The notes: a model not told the origin generated them from the letters alone. Positions 6,261-13,687 are shown, counted from the first letter of the stretch. The stretch: 13,687 nucleotides of DNA from an uncultured Propionibacteriaceae bacterium (GCA_938012815.1 CALLVV010000028.1:1-13687), one strand, 5' to 3'. A program made the numbers and translations.

Positions 6261-7706
6261 CTAGGCCTGCTGGGCGAGCCAGGCCTCACGGTCGCGTTGC
6301 TCCTTGGGGCCGAAGTGGAACAGCCCGACCAGGACCGCGACCACGAAGATCGTCAACATCACGAAGAACAGCGGCCACACGCCGGTGAGGTAGATGATCG
6401 GAATGGCCATCGCGGTGACGAGGCCACCGCCGAAGAAGGGCTCGAAGATGAGCTGCTTGTAGCCGAAGGCCTCGAAGGCGGGGGAGGAGGCGTCGGGGTC
6501 GGTGATGCGCATGAGGATGACGCCGGTGGCGGTGACGCCCATGGACTGGCCGAGGTCGCCGATGCCGCGCTCGAACCAGAAGCGGCCGATGACGCGCGGC
6601 GTCAGCCACAGGAACAGAACCAGGTTGATGACGATGCCACCCACCGAAAGGACGAGGAACGCCCCGAGGTTCTCGCCGACGGCCTTGATCGAGACGGTGG
6701 CGATGGCGGAGATGACGAGGAAGTCGAGGGCCCAGCCTTGGATGCGGAGCATCATCTGCGGGTCGATGACGTGGGAGACGCCCAGCGCCTTCGCGATCAG
6801 CTGGAGGATGACGCCGCCGATCAGCGCCATGGGGAACAGGGGCACGTACGAGAAAATCTCCAGGGGAGTGTTTTCGCCGATCATGATGGAGGCGTAGGTC
6901 GCGCGTTCGATCCAGCGGAGGCCTTCGAGGATGAGCCAACCGATGAGGATCGCCAGCGCCATGATCGCGATGTGCAGGGACAGGGGCTCGACGGACGCGG
7001 GGCGGCTGGTCATCTTCCCGGCGGAGTAGTACTCGTCCTTGCGGAACAGCCCGCGCTGTTCGTCGATCGAGAGCTGGACATCGTTCTTGAGGATCTCGGT
7101 CTTGCCGTTGCGCACGCCCCAGTTGATGAGCGCAATGCCGACGATGATGCCGCTGACCAGGCCGACCGTCGCGATACCAACTGCCAGGTCCGCGCCCTCG
7201 TTGAATCCGAGCTTGGTCATGACGTCGCGCATGCCGGCGGCGGTGCCGTGACCGCCTTCGAAACCGATCTCGATCAACCCTCCGGTCATCGGCGACGACC
7301 CGAAGAACGGCACGAGAATCAGAGCCGCCAACAGCAGACCGACGACGTACTGCGAAGACGCGAACGCCGTCCCCAGCGCCAGCTGCGGGCCTACCAGCTT
7401 GGCGGCCCGTTTCGGGCTGGGCAGGTCCTGGCCGAGGAACATTGTCGCGAACACGACACTGATCAGCAGGCCGGGCAGCGCGGACCAGGTGGTGACCATG
7501 GCCTGGGTGAGCAGGCCCGTTTCTCCCCAGGGCCCGGGGATGCGCCCCAGAACTTGCGGGCCGAGCACCAGCAGGATGACTCCACCGACGATGGAACTCG
7601 GCAGGAACAGTCGCTGCACCCACCGGACCTTGACGCGAATCATCTTCCCGACCAGCAAACCCACGCTGAGGATCAGCAGGGAGAAACCGACGGCCTGGGG
7701 GTTCAT
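6261..7706 (-). CDS. gltS: Sodium/glutamate symporter, GltS family
   Basis: A 481-residue inner-membrane carrier with about ten to twelve hydrophobic segments arranged as two halves. The diagnostic GltS (TC 2.A.27) motif GGHGTAAGM is clear at about residues 152-160, after IEIGFE. The second half has the matching GVTATGVILMRITDPD segment and FEPFFGGG. The family imports glutamate with Na+. The protein is longer than the E. coli enzyme (about 400 residues); the extra length is a hydrophilic loop in the middle (about 210-245, KNDVQLSIDEQRGLFRKDEY) and a charged tail, both seen in actinobacterial members. Start ATG 7706 is preceded by GAGGTGAT with good spacing. The leader carries a 14-bp tandem repeat (7723-7750). 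It is codirectional with the two-component genes upstream and merR downstream, but about 140 and 91 bp away, so it is likely its own transcription unit. Confidence 0.92.
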   Translation of the reverse strand: MNPQAVGFSLLILSVGLLVGKMIRVKVRWVQRLFLPSSIVGGVILLVLGPQVLGRIPGPWGETGLLTQAMVTTWSALPGLLISVVFATMFLGQDLPSPKRAAKLVGPQLALGTAFASSQYVVGLLLAALILVPFFGSSPMTGGLIEIGFEGGHGTAAGMRDVMTKLGFNEGADLAVGIATVGLVSGIIVGIALINWGVRNGKTEILKNDVQLSIDEQRGLFRKDEYYSAGKMTSRPASVEPLSLHIAIMALAILIGWLILEGLRWIERATYASIMIGENTPLEIFSYVPLFPMALIGGVILQLIAKALGVSHVIDPQMMLRIQGWALDFLVISAIATVSIKAVGENLGAFLVLSVGGIVINLVLFLWLTPRVIGRFWFERGIGDLGQSMGVTATGVILMRITDPDASSPAFEAFGYKQLIFEPFFGGGLVTAMAIPIIYLTGVWPLFFVMLTIFVVAVLVGLFHFGPKEQRDREAWLAQQA

Positions 7707-7722
7707 GTCATCACCTCACAGT

Positions 7723-7750
7723 TCCTGAAGTACCGGTCCTGAAGTACCGG
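7723..7750. repeat. 14-bp perfect tandem repeat in the gltS leader
   Basis: TCCTGAAGTACCGG occurs twice head to tail (7723-7736 and 7737-7750), 17 bp ahead of the gltS start on its upstream side. On the gltS strand it reads CCGGTACTTCAGGA twice. It could be a regulator site or a slippage-prone duplication that alters leader length. Confidence 0.85.
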
Positions 7751-7846
7751 GTCACCCTACCCTGTCCTGCCCGAGCGACGCGTGGCGTGGTAAACCGGGT
7801 GTGCGGCGCCTCCAGGCGGCGGCACATCAAACGGATCGCACCGGTT

Positions 7847-8491
7847 TCACAGGCCCGCGTCGCGGATGATCATGGCGGCGGAGACCCGGTTGTCGACGCC
7901 CAGCTTGACGAACAGGCTGGTCAGATGGGATTTGACCGAGGCGAGGCTCAGGTGCAGGCGGGTGCCGATCTGGTTGTTGGTCAACCCCTGGGTCATCAGG
8001 ACCGCGACCTCGCGTTCGCGTTCGGTGAGGGTGGCGACCAGGGCCCGGGCCGACGGGTCCCCCGCGGACGGCGCGTCGGTGGCGACGGTGATGAGGGTGC
8101 GGGTCACGTCGGGGGCCAGGACGTTCTCGCCCGCCACCACCCGCTGGATGTCCTCGACCAGCCGGGCCGGGTCGGCGTCCTTGAGCAGGAAGGCGTCCGC
8201 GCCGAGCTTCAAGGCCCGTACCACGTAGTCGTCGGTGTTGAAGGTGGTCAGCACGATGACCCGCGGCCGCGTCTGCCAGCCGCGCAGCTCCTCCAGGGTC
8301 GCGAGCCCGTCGAGACCCGGCATCCGCACGTCCAGCAGCACGACGTCGACGGGCCAGTCGCGCAGTTTCGTGAGCGCCTCGGCGCCGTCGCCTGCCTGCC
8401 AGACCACGTCGATGCCGTTCTCCCCTTTGAGGATGAAGTTCAATCCAGTGCGGACCATCGGGTCGTCGTCGACCAGGGCGACGGTGATCAT
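7847..8491 (-). CDS. NarL/LuxR-family two-component response regulator
   Basis: A 214-residue regulator. The receiver domain (1-~120) has the acidic pocket D8-D9-D10, phosphoacceptor D54 in VVLLDVRMPG, the LTT switch threonine and the conserved Lys in FLLKDADP. A linker follows, and a C-terminal LuxR-type helix-turn-helix (about 150-212) contains LTEREREVAVLMTQGLTNNQ and ASVKSHLTSLFVKLGV. It is phosphorylated by the kinase encoded just upstream. Its ATG overlaps the kinase stop by an ATGA (8488-8491), and AAGGA lies a few bases before it, so the two are made together. The likely target is the divergent ABC exporter at 9804-11335, as is usual for such four-gene cassettes. Confidence 0.94.
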   Translation of the reverse strand: MITVALVDDDPMVRTGLNFILKGENGIDVVWQAGDGAEALTKLRDWPVDVVLLDVRMPGLDGLATLEELRGWQTRPRVIVLTTFNTDDYVVRALKLGADAFLLKDADPARLVEDIQRVVAGENVLAPDVTRTLITVATDAPSAGDPSARALVATLTEREREVAVLMTQGLTNNQIGTRLHLSLASVKSHLTSLFVKLGVDNRVSAAMIIRDAGL

Positions 8492-9648
8492 GCTGTTCCT
8501 TCGGGAGCGTAGGGAAGTGTTGCGTCCAGTATGAATTCTCCCCCCTCGATGCCGTGGGAGAGGTCACCGCCGACCAGATCGACGCGTTCGGCTATGCCGA
8601 CGAGCCCGAGTCCCGAACCCGACCGGTTGGGGCGTGCGAGGTCCGCCAGGCGATTCCTCACGACCACCCGGAGCCGGTCGGCGGTGGTTCTCAGTGACAG
8701 GGTCACCGGGGTGCCGGGGGCGTGTTTGCGGGCGTTGGTGAGTCCCTCCTGGACGATCCGGTAGGCGTGACGGGACACACGGTCGGGCACCGATGCCGGG
8801 TCCCCGTCCAGTTCCACCGCCACCTGCTGCCCGGTCGAGCGGGCATCCGCCAGCAGCGCATCGAGTCCCGTGAGGGTCGGCTGGGGCGGTTCGGGTGGCG
8901 CCGTGCTGCCGCGCAGCCGGGCCAGCATGGTGCGCAACTCGTCGAGGGAGGACTGCGCGTTGGCCTGGATCGCCCGGGCCAGGTCGCCGGCCTCGCCCTT
9001 CTCGGTCCGCATGCGGTGTGCAAGCGCGCCCGCGTGCAGGGCGATGAGGGAGATCCGGTGTGCGACGACATCGTGCATCTCGCGGGCGATCCGTTCGCGC
9101 TCGACCAGCTTGGCCTCGTTGAGCTGCGCCTCCCAGGCGTCCTGCCGGGCAGCCTGTGCCGCCGCCCGCTGCTGGTTGGCGTCGGTGGTGCTGTGGCCGA
9201 GCAGGCCGGCGAGCAGCGCGATGATCACTCCGGCGGTGGAGATGGACAGCTCGATCCAGACCGCGGAATCACCGTAGCCATTGGGCAGTATGGCGACCAC
9301 TTTGGCCACGATGAGAGCGCAGGTCACGGTGATCGCGTCGATCCCCCTGCGATGCCGGGCGACGTGGACCTGCGCGGCCATCGCTGGGCCGAACACTGCG
9401 GGAGACAGCAGCCACAGCCCGGCCAGGGAGACCGAGACCAGAACCGGGGCGCGACGCAACCACATCAGCAGGAGCATCGCGACCAGTCCCGGGCCCAGGA
9501 GCATCGCGACCGGTCCGGGATCCAGGTGGCGCGACGGGTTGATCAGGGGGATCGCCAACGGCTGGCAGTAGTACAGGAAACCGAGCGCGGCCACTACCCA
9601 GGCCACCGGGCCGATGCCGGGGCGTGCCGTGTCGGTGGAATCACTCAT
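8488..9648 (-). CDS. Sensor histidine kinase, HisKA_3/DesK-NarX type
   Basis: A 386-residue membrane kinase. The N-terminal part has about five hydrophobic segments (roughly 13-35, 45-65, 68-90, 104-122, 130-150) with short loops, so it probably senses a signal in or near the membrane. A coiled helix leads to the HisKA_3 dimerisation domain, with the phosphoacceptor H192 in REMHDVVAHRIS. The HATPase domain has the N-box around N305 (EGLTNARKHAP) and a glycine box GSGLGLVG (344-351). The usual DxGxG box is degraded to VRNRLADL, as in many short actinobacterial kinases. Start ATG 9648 follows AAAGG at about 8 nt. The next gene, its response regulator, overlaps by 4 nt. The kinase is transcribed away from the ABC genes across a 155-bp divergent region. 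Confidence 0.93.
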   Translation of the reverse strand: MSDSTDTARPGIGPVAWVVAALGFLYYCQPLAIPLINPSRHLDPGPVAMLLGPGLVAMLLLMWLRRAPVLVSVSLAGLWLLSPAVFGPAMAAQVHVARHRRGIDAITVTCALIVAKVVAILPNGYGDSAVWIELSISTAGVIIALLAGLLGHSTTDANQQRAAAQAARQDAWEAQLNEAKLVERERIAREMHDVVAHRISLIALHAGALAHRMRTEKGEAGDLARAIQANAQSSLDELRTMLARLRGSTAPPEPPQPTLTGLDALLADARSTGQQVAVELDGDPASVPDRVSRHAYRIVQEGLTNARKHAPGTPVTLSLRTTADRLRVVVRNRLADLARPNRSGSGLGLVGIAERVDLVGGDLSHGIEGGEFILDATLPYAPEGTA

Positions 9649-9803
9649 GCTGTCAGCCTTTCACGTCCGGCCATCCGCCGTCCCCGGCCGATGGGCCAGT
9701 GCGCCTCAGCCGATGGGCCAGCGCGATCACTGGCCGGACGGAACCGGATCACCGGCCGGTTGCCCGATGTGGGATCCCGGGTGGTTCCAGTGGAGTTGAT
9801 GCC
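9649..9803. promoter_or_regulatory. Divergent control region with phased direct repeats
   Basis: This region separates the two-component genes (left) from the ABC genes (right). GCCGATGGGCCAG occurs at 9687-9699 and again at 9709-9721, a 22-bp period or about two helical turns; extended, both read ...CCAGYGCG. GGCCAGTG (9694-9701) is also inverted as CACTGGCC at 9728-9735. Phased repeats in a divergent region suit binding of regulator dimers on one DNA face, most simply the NarL-type regulator encoded nearby. No clear -35/-10 pair was recognised. Confidence 0.5.
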
Positions 9804-10505
9804 ATGCTCGAACTGACTCATGTGACCAAACGCTTCGGATCCATTCTCGCCCTCGACGACGTGACCTTCACCGTCCCCTCCGGCCAGATCGTCGGTTTCC
9901 TCGGCCCGAACGGGGCCGGTAAGTCCACCTGCCTGGGCATCCTGACCGGGCTGGTGACCCCGGACGAGGGCACCGCCACCGTGGGCGGCGTGCGCTACGC
10001 CGACCTGCCCAACCCGGCCGCGACCGTCGGGTCGCTGCTGAGCGCCGAGGGATTCCACCCGCGACGCAGCGGCCTGGAGACTCTGCGGATGGCGGCACTC
10101 ACCCTGGGGCTGCCGCGGCAGCGGGTGGGGGAGGTGCTGTCCGAGGTCGGCCTGTCGGACGCGGAGGCCCGGCGTCGCGTCGGCGCCTACTCGCTGGGCA
10201 TGCGGCAGCGACTCGGGGTGGCCCAGGCGCTGCTCGGCGACCCGCAGGCTCTGATCCTGGACGAACCGGCCAACGGCCTCGACCCGCAGGGCCAGCGGTG
10301 GCTCTCCGACCTGCTCCGGAGCCGTGCCGCCCGCGGCTGCGCGGTGCTGCTGAGCAGCCACCAGCTCCACGAGGTCTCACGCCTGGCCCATCGCGTCGTG
10401 ATGATCGGCGGCGGGCGCCTGCTCGCCGACCACACCACCGGCGACGGCACCGACCTCGAGGAGCAGTACTTCACCCTGACCTCCGGAACCGACCGCGCCG
10501 CCTGA
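9804..10505 (+). CDS. ABC transporter ATP-binding protein, BcrA-like
   Basis: A compact 233-residue ATPase. Walker A is GPNGAGKST (34-42), the signature region YSLGMRQR (129-136), Walker B ALILDEP (149-155) and the switch histidine H186 in SSHQLHE. The Q-loop glutamine is replaced by Glu in LLSAEGFHP (E82), and the signature has LGMRQ in place of LSGGQ. Both traits are typical of the BcrA/bacitracin-type branch of exporter ATPases. The start is ATG 9804, with GGAG at 9792-9795; the frame is open further upstream, but the extra residues overlap the control region and lack a family match. The permease follows after 59 bp. With the divergent kinase and regulator it forms a sensor-exporter cassette, of a type often tied to cell-envelope stress or peptide antibiotics. 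That role is inferred. Confidence 0.93.
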   Translation: MLELTHVTKRFGSILALDDVTFTVPSGQIVGFLGPNGAGKSTCLGILTGLVTPDEGTATVGGVRYADLPNPAATVGSLLSAEGFHPRRSGLETLRMAALTLGLPRQRVGEVLSEVGLSDAEARRRVGAYSLGMRQRLGVAQALLGDPQALILDEPANGLDPQGQRWLSDLLRSRAARGCAVLLSSHQLHEVSRLAHRVVMIGGGRLLADHTTGDGTDLEEQYFTLTSGTDRAA

Positions 10506-10564
10506 CCCCTCCCCGATCCTCGCTACCCACCACCATTCCCCATACTCGCCCGAAAGGCATCGTC

Positions 10565-11335
10565 ATGACACTGACCAGCTCCCCCGAACTCACCGCCTCG
10601 ACCCGCACCTCGCCCCCCTTGACCCTGACCCGCACCGTCGCCGTCGAGGCCCGCAAGGTGGCCAACACCGTCTCCGGAAAGGCGCTGCTGTCCCTCGGGG
10701 TGGTGCTGATGGCGGCCTTCGGTCTCGGCAACGCGTTCTTCCCTGACTCCGGCACCACCTTCGGCCGAATCGTCGCCACCGCCTGCATCCCGGGGTCGTG
10801 GATCGTCATGGCGGTCTCGGTGCTGCTCGTCAGTGGCGAGTTCACGCGGCGGGAGGCCGCCGTCACGTTCACCCTCGACCCGCGCCGCGGCCGGGTGCTG
10901 GGCGCGAAAGCCGTCGTGGTCACGGGCCTGGCGCTCGCCGCTGCCTGCTGGTCGCTGATCGTCGCCGCTGTCGGGTACCTGGTGGTTCCCGTCCTCACCG
11001 GCACCACGCTTTCCCCCAGCCTCGAGCCGAGTCGCATCGCCGTGGTGTTCGGGGGACTCGTCTTCACGGCCCTGGCGGGGCTGGCCCTCGGGCTGCTCAC
11101 CCGGAACGCCGTGGCGCCCATCGTCGTGATGCTGGTGTGGCCCACCGTCTCAATGCTGGTCGCACGGTCCTCGGAGGTCGCGCAGAAGATCATCGCCTGG
11201 ATCGACCTCGAGCCGGTGGCCGCGCTGTTCCATCCCTCCGCCCAGGCGTGGGCCCAGCTCGGCACCTCGGCGCTGGCCTGGATCGTCCTGCCCGGTGCGA
11301 TCGGCGCCTGGCGGCTGTTCCGCGGGGACCTGTGA
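10565..11335 (+). CDS. ABC-2 family permease partner of the BcrA-like ATPase
   Basis: A 256-residue membrane protein with about six hydrophobic segments: about 42-60 (ALLSLGVVLMAAFGLGNAFF region), 73-96, 118-146 (KAVVVTGLALAAACWSLIVA), 160-182, 184-205 and 236-250. There is no large external domain, matching BcrB-type permeases rather than the two larger permeases at 2863-5126. The cytoplasmic segment SGEFTRREAAVTFTLDPRRG after helix 2 is the usual contact with the ATPase. The ATG at 10565 follows GAAAGG by about 8 nt. The gene ends 51 bp before the convergent cydC, with a strong hairpin between. Confidence 0.88.
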   Translation: MTLTSSPELTASTRTSPPLTLTRTVAVEARKVANTVSGKALLSLGVVLMAAFGLGNAFFPDSGTTFGRIVATACIPGSWIVMAVSVLLVSGEFTRREAAVTFTLDPRRGRVLGAKAVVVTGLALAAACWSLIVAAVGYLVVPVLTGTTLSPSLEPSRIAVVFGGLVFTALAGLALGLLTRNAVAPIVVMLVWPTVSMLVARSSEVAQKIIAWIDLEPVAALFHPSAQAWAQLGTSALAWIVLPGAIGAWRLFRGDL

Positions 11336-11340
11336 CCCGT

Positions 11341-11398
11341 CACCTGGCCGCTCCCGGTCCCGGACGTCCCGCGTCCGGGACCGCCGTCATGCCAGGTG
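11341..11398. terminator. Nested hairpin between convergent permease and cydC
   Basis: GGTCCCGGACG (11356-11366) and CGTCCGGGACC (11372-11382) form a perfect 11-bp stem with a 5-nt loop. An outer pair, CACCTGGC (11341-11348) and GCCAGGTG (11391-11398), can extend it; the right arm lies within the last codons of cydC. There is no T-tract on either strand, as is common in high-GC actinobacteria. Its place between two converging genes supports a bidirectional terminator. Confidence 0.75.
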
Positions 11399-12949
11399 CA
11401 GTTCCCGGTCGCAGGCCGCGACCACGGCCGGGTCGTGGCTGATGACCAGCACCGCTCGCCCCTCGCAGGCACGCCACACGTCGCCCATCAGGGCATCGGC
11501 GGTGGCCTGGTCGAGGTGCTCGGTGGGTTCGTCGAGGATCCACAGATCGCGGTCGGCCACCAGCAGCCTCGCCAGGGCCAGGCGGCGGCGTTCCCCGCCG
11601 GAGAGGGTGCCGCCGTCCTCCCCGACGAGCCGGCCGGGATCCAGCGGCAGGCCGGCGCGGTGCAGGGCGTCGCGGACCTGCTCGTCGCTGGCGTCCTTGT
11701 TGCCGATCCGCACGTTCTCGGCGACGGAGGTGGTGAAGATGTGGGCGTCCTGGGCCAGGTATCCGACCCGGCCGCCCCGCCGCACCGTGCCCGCGCGAGG
11801 CGGGATCAGCCCCATGGCGGTCACCGCCAGGGTGGTCTTGCCGATACCGGAGGCGCCGGTGCAGGCCACCTTCTCCCCGGGTTTCACCACCAGGTCGAGG
11901 CCGTTTCGGAGCACCGGGGCGCCGGGCCAGCCGATGGCCACGCCGCCGAGTTCCAGTCCGGGGCCGGCCTCCCCGTCCGGGACGACGTCACCGGTGCCGA
12001 CCGGGTCGGCGTCGAGAATCTCCCGGACGCGGGCCAGGGAGGAGCGGGTGCGGGTCCACGTCTGGGCGGCCGCCACGAACGTCGCCAGCACCTCGTGCAG
12101 GGCGAGCGGCACCAGCGCCAGGACCGCCAGGAAGGTGGGGTGCATGGCTCCGGAGGCGACGGCGGGCCCGCCGATCGCCAGTCCCGCGACCACGGCACCC
12201 CCTGCGGCGAGCACCTGCGCCGAGGTGGCCACGCCCCGCACCCACGCGCCGCGTGCCTCCTGCCGTTTCAGCCGGTCGTCGACCTCCAGCAGCCTCGCCA
12301 GGGAGGCGTGTTCGGCGCCGTAGGCGACCAGGTCGGGGGCGGTGCGGGCCACCTCACGGACGGCGTCGGCGAGTTCCCCGCGGGTCGGGGCGGCGTCGTG
12401 GTCGGCGGCCAGGGTGGCGCGCTGCGTGAGCAGCGGCACCACGACCCCGGCCAGCAGGGTGGTGACGAACAGCGCCAACCCCGCCCACGGCGAGATGACC
12501 GCGATCCCCACCGATGCGCCGGTGATCACCAGCAGCCCCGAAGCGACGGGAATCAGCACCCTCACCACGACGTCGGTGACGGCCTCGGTGTCGGAGACCA
12601 CCCGGGTCAGCAGATCGCCGCGGCGGGCACCGATCAGGGTGGTGCGGGCCAGCGAGTCGTAGGTGCGCATCCGCAGCCCCGACTGCATCCGCAACGCGAC
12701 GTCGTGCCCGACGAGACGCTCCACGTAACGGAACACCCCACGCGAGATCGCGAAGGTCCGCACCCCCACGGCCGGGGCCTGGAGGTACAGCACAGGAGGC
12801 AGCAGGGCCGCGAAACTGATCAGCCACGCGGAGATCCCCATCAGGGCCACCGACGACGCCGACGCCGCGACGGCCAGCAGCACCGCCAGCCCCAGGCGCA
12901 GCCGACCCAGTGGGATGGCGCGGATCAGGTCCGTGAGCAGCCCCCTCAC
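11387..12949 (-). CDS. cydC: CydC subunit of the CydDC thiol/heme ABC exporter
   Basis: A 520-residue half-transporter. The N-terminal six-helix membrane domain (about 1-300) carries GISAWLISFAALLPPVLYLQ and FAISRGVFRYVERLVGHDVA, strongly typical of CydC. The ATPase domain has Walker A TGASGIGKTT (364-373), signature LSGGERRR (449-456), Walker B LWILDEP (469-475) followed by TEHLD, and H505 in ISHD. CydDC exports cysteine and glutathione (and has been linked to heme) to the outside, and is needed to assemble cytochrome bd oxidase. The GTG start overlaps the cydD stop as GTGA (12946-12949), the normal coupling of the pair. cydD itself is broken about 50 bp upstream, so CydC has no partner or promoter here unless an intact copy lies elsewhere. 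Length and motifs are complete. Confidence 0.93.
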   Translation of the reverse strand: MRGLLTDLIRAIPLGRLRLGLAVLLAVAASASSVALMGISAWLISFAALLPPVLYLQAPAVGVRTFAISRGVFRYVERLVGHDVALRMQSGLRMRTYDSLARTTLIGARRGDLLTRVVSDTEAVTDVVVRVLIPVASGLLVITGASVGIAVISPWAGLALFVTTLLAGVVVPLLTQRATLAADHDAAPTRGELADAVREVARTAPDLVAYGAEHASLARLLEVDDRLKRQEARGAWVRGVATSAQVLAAGGAVVAGLAIGGPAVASGAMHPTFLAVLALVPLALHEVLATFVAAAQTWTRTRSSLARVREILDADPVGTGDVVPDGEAGPGLELGGVAIGWPGAPVLRNGLDLVVKPGEKVACTGASGIGKTTLAVTAMGLIPPRAGTVRRGGRVGYLAQDAHIFTTSVAENVRIGNKDASDEQVRDALHRAGLPLDPGRLVGEDGGTLSGGERRRLALARLLVADRDLWILDEPTEHLDQATADALMGDVWRACEGRAVLVISHDPAVVAACDRELHLA

Positions 12950-12999
12950 AGCGCCACCACCTCGTCGGCGGCCGCCAGTACGGCGCTGCGGTGGCTGCG
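12946..12999 (-). pseudogene. cydD: C-terminal remnant of cydD
   Basis: Minus-strand codons ending at the TGA 12948-12946 read SHRSAVLAAADEVVAL, the terminal segment of CydD after its Walker B and switch histidine (normally ...VVSHR...). The overlap with the cydC GTG confirms identity. Upstream of about 12997 the residue expected before SHR is lost, and the sequence turns into unrelated lower-GC DNA that is coding on the other strand. Only ~17 of the expected ~550 codons remain in the window. Confidence 0.75.
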
Positions 13000-13687
13000 G
13001 TCTCGACCAAAGACAAGGAGTGCATCAGCATAAAGTCAACCTTCACGACTACCCTGGTCAAGACCGGCACCGAGACCCAGATCGACCCAAGCAACGAATT
13101 CGACACCGTCTACGCGGACATCGATCAGTCCTTCCACTACCAGGACGGCGGGACTAAGCGCGATCCTACCTATAACTCTCCCTGGAGGGAGGCCGTGGGG
13201 TTGGCAGACGGCTATAAGTCCGCCCTCTTGGGACCGGTTGGGGTGACGACCGTCAAGGTGGACGAAGAAAACGGGGTCACGTGGTTCAGGTCATCCCAGA
13301 ACGACGACGCAAATGCGGCGAACAACATCTCCACGGTCGTGGCAAAGGCGGGGCCCAAGTTCGTCACCGGATGGGTGGGCGACGGATGCGAGACGAGCAT
13401 AGGATACGCGTCCTTCGTCCGCGTATATCCCGAGTGGCCAGATCCAAAAAAGTCACCGGAGACCCAGGTCAGGAAGCGTGGGGAGATAGCCTCGTTTGAC
13501 ATCACCCAAGCGTTTCCCTATGTGTCCGAGAAGAACAAGGCGACGTCCATCGTCGTGACCGACACGCTCGATTCGGCCCTCGATGCGTCGCACGCGACCG
13601 TCCAGGTCTTCAAGGGTGGCGTGGACGTCACGGACAACTGGACGATCAACGTCTCCGGCCAGGTTGTGACCGCAACGGCAAAGAACA
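13000..13687 (+). CDS. Fimbrial/AgI-II-like isopeptide adhesin, internal fragment lacking both ends
   Basis: An open plus-strand frame (codons beginning at 13000, 13003, ...) runs for 229 codons to the right edge without a stop. The first ~150 residues (from STKDKECISIKSTFTTTLV) are Asp-, Thr- and Asn-rich, like extracellular surface domains; two cysteines (ECIS, GDGCETS) are visible. The last ~65 residues, with RGEIASFDITQAFPYVSE, ATSIVVTDTLDSALDASHAT and VDVTDNWTINVSG, match the pattern of isopeptide-forming domains of Gram-positive pilins and AgI/II-type adhesins (FxITQxxP ... VVTDTLDxxL ... DVTDxW). Such domains form self-made Lys-Asn bonds that stiffen cell-wall-anchored proteins. No start codon with a ribosome site, signal peptide or LPXTG is present. 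The frame is still open leftward across the cydD junction, so the true N-terminus is missing. The domain class is fairly clear; the exact family is tentative. Confidence 0.7.

Noticed and set aside
6297..7742. A 481-codon open frame on the plus strand, exactly opposite gltS.
   Set aside because: The minus-strand frame is a clear GltS. The antisense translation is an Asp/Glu/Gln/His-rich shadow produced by high-GC codon structure, with no family match.
7801..7825. An imperfect hairpin (GTGCGGCGCC ... GGCGGCGGCAC) after the response regulator.
   Set aside because: The arms mismatch when aligned and there is no T-tract, so it is not called as a terminator.
8722..9816. A 364-codon plus-strand frame opposite the histidine kinase.
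   Set aside because: The minus strand encodes a complete kinase with H, N and G boxes; the plus frame has no recognisable domain.
11396..13033. A 545-codon plus-strand frame opposite cydC.
   Set aside because: It is a low-complexity Gly/Gln/His/Arg shadow of the unmistakable CydC frame, and it crosses the cydD junction.

Overview
The window is 13.7 kb of high-GC DNA with dense, strongly G/C-ending codons and operons joined by ATGA/GTGA overlaps. This points to an actinobacterium. The mix of GltS, CydDC, a PimB/MshA-like GT4 enzyme and a fimbrial isopeptide-type adhesin would suit a host-associated Propionibacteriaceae or Actinomycetales member, but that placement is inference and the genus is not resolved.

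Layout. (1) About 1-1182, minus strand: the 5' part of a GT4 glycosyltransferase that runs off the left edge. (2) About 1183-6169: a block of visibly lower GC. It starts with a spacer holding a MerR-type operator/promoter, then a 79-codon stub that begins like a polyketide-synthase acyltransferase domain. Through an ATGA overlap this runs into a three-gene ABC-2 exporter operon (ATPase, permease, permease). A 275-bp spacer follows with a second, oppositely oriented copy of the MerR-type operator/promoter and a perfect 20-bp palindrome, and then merR on the minus strand. The simplest reading is a drug- or metabolite-responsive MerR regulator controlling its own exporter. (3) 6261-7706, minus: a GltS-type sodium/glutamate symporter with a 14-bp tandem repeat in its leader. 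(4) 7847-9648, minus: a NarL-type two-component pair (kinase then regulator, overlapping). It is divergent from a BcrA/BcrB-like ABC exporter pair (9804-11335, plus), and the shared intergenic region carries 22-bp-phased direct repeats. (5) 11387-12949, minus: cydC, convergent with the permease across a nested hairpin. Its upstream partner cydD survives only as its last ~17 codons.

At about 13000 the sequence changes abruptly from the cydD tail to lower-GC DNA. From there to the right edge an open plus-strand frame encodes the middle of a secreted adhesin with a fimbrial isopeptide-type domain but no start or signal peptide. This is either a real recombination/deletion junction or an assembly misjoin, and the sequence alone cannot decide.

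No tRNA, rRNA, CRISPR array or intact insertion sequence was seen. The most interesting parts are the paired MerR operators flanking the exporter, the acyltransferase-like stub coupled to the ATPase, and the cydD/adhesin junction.
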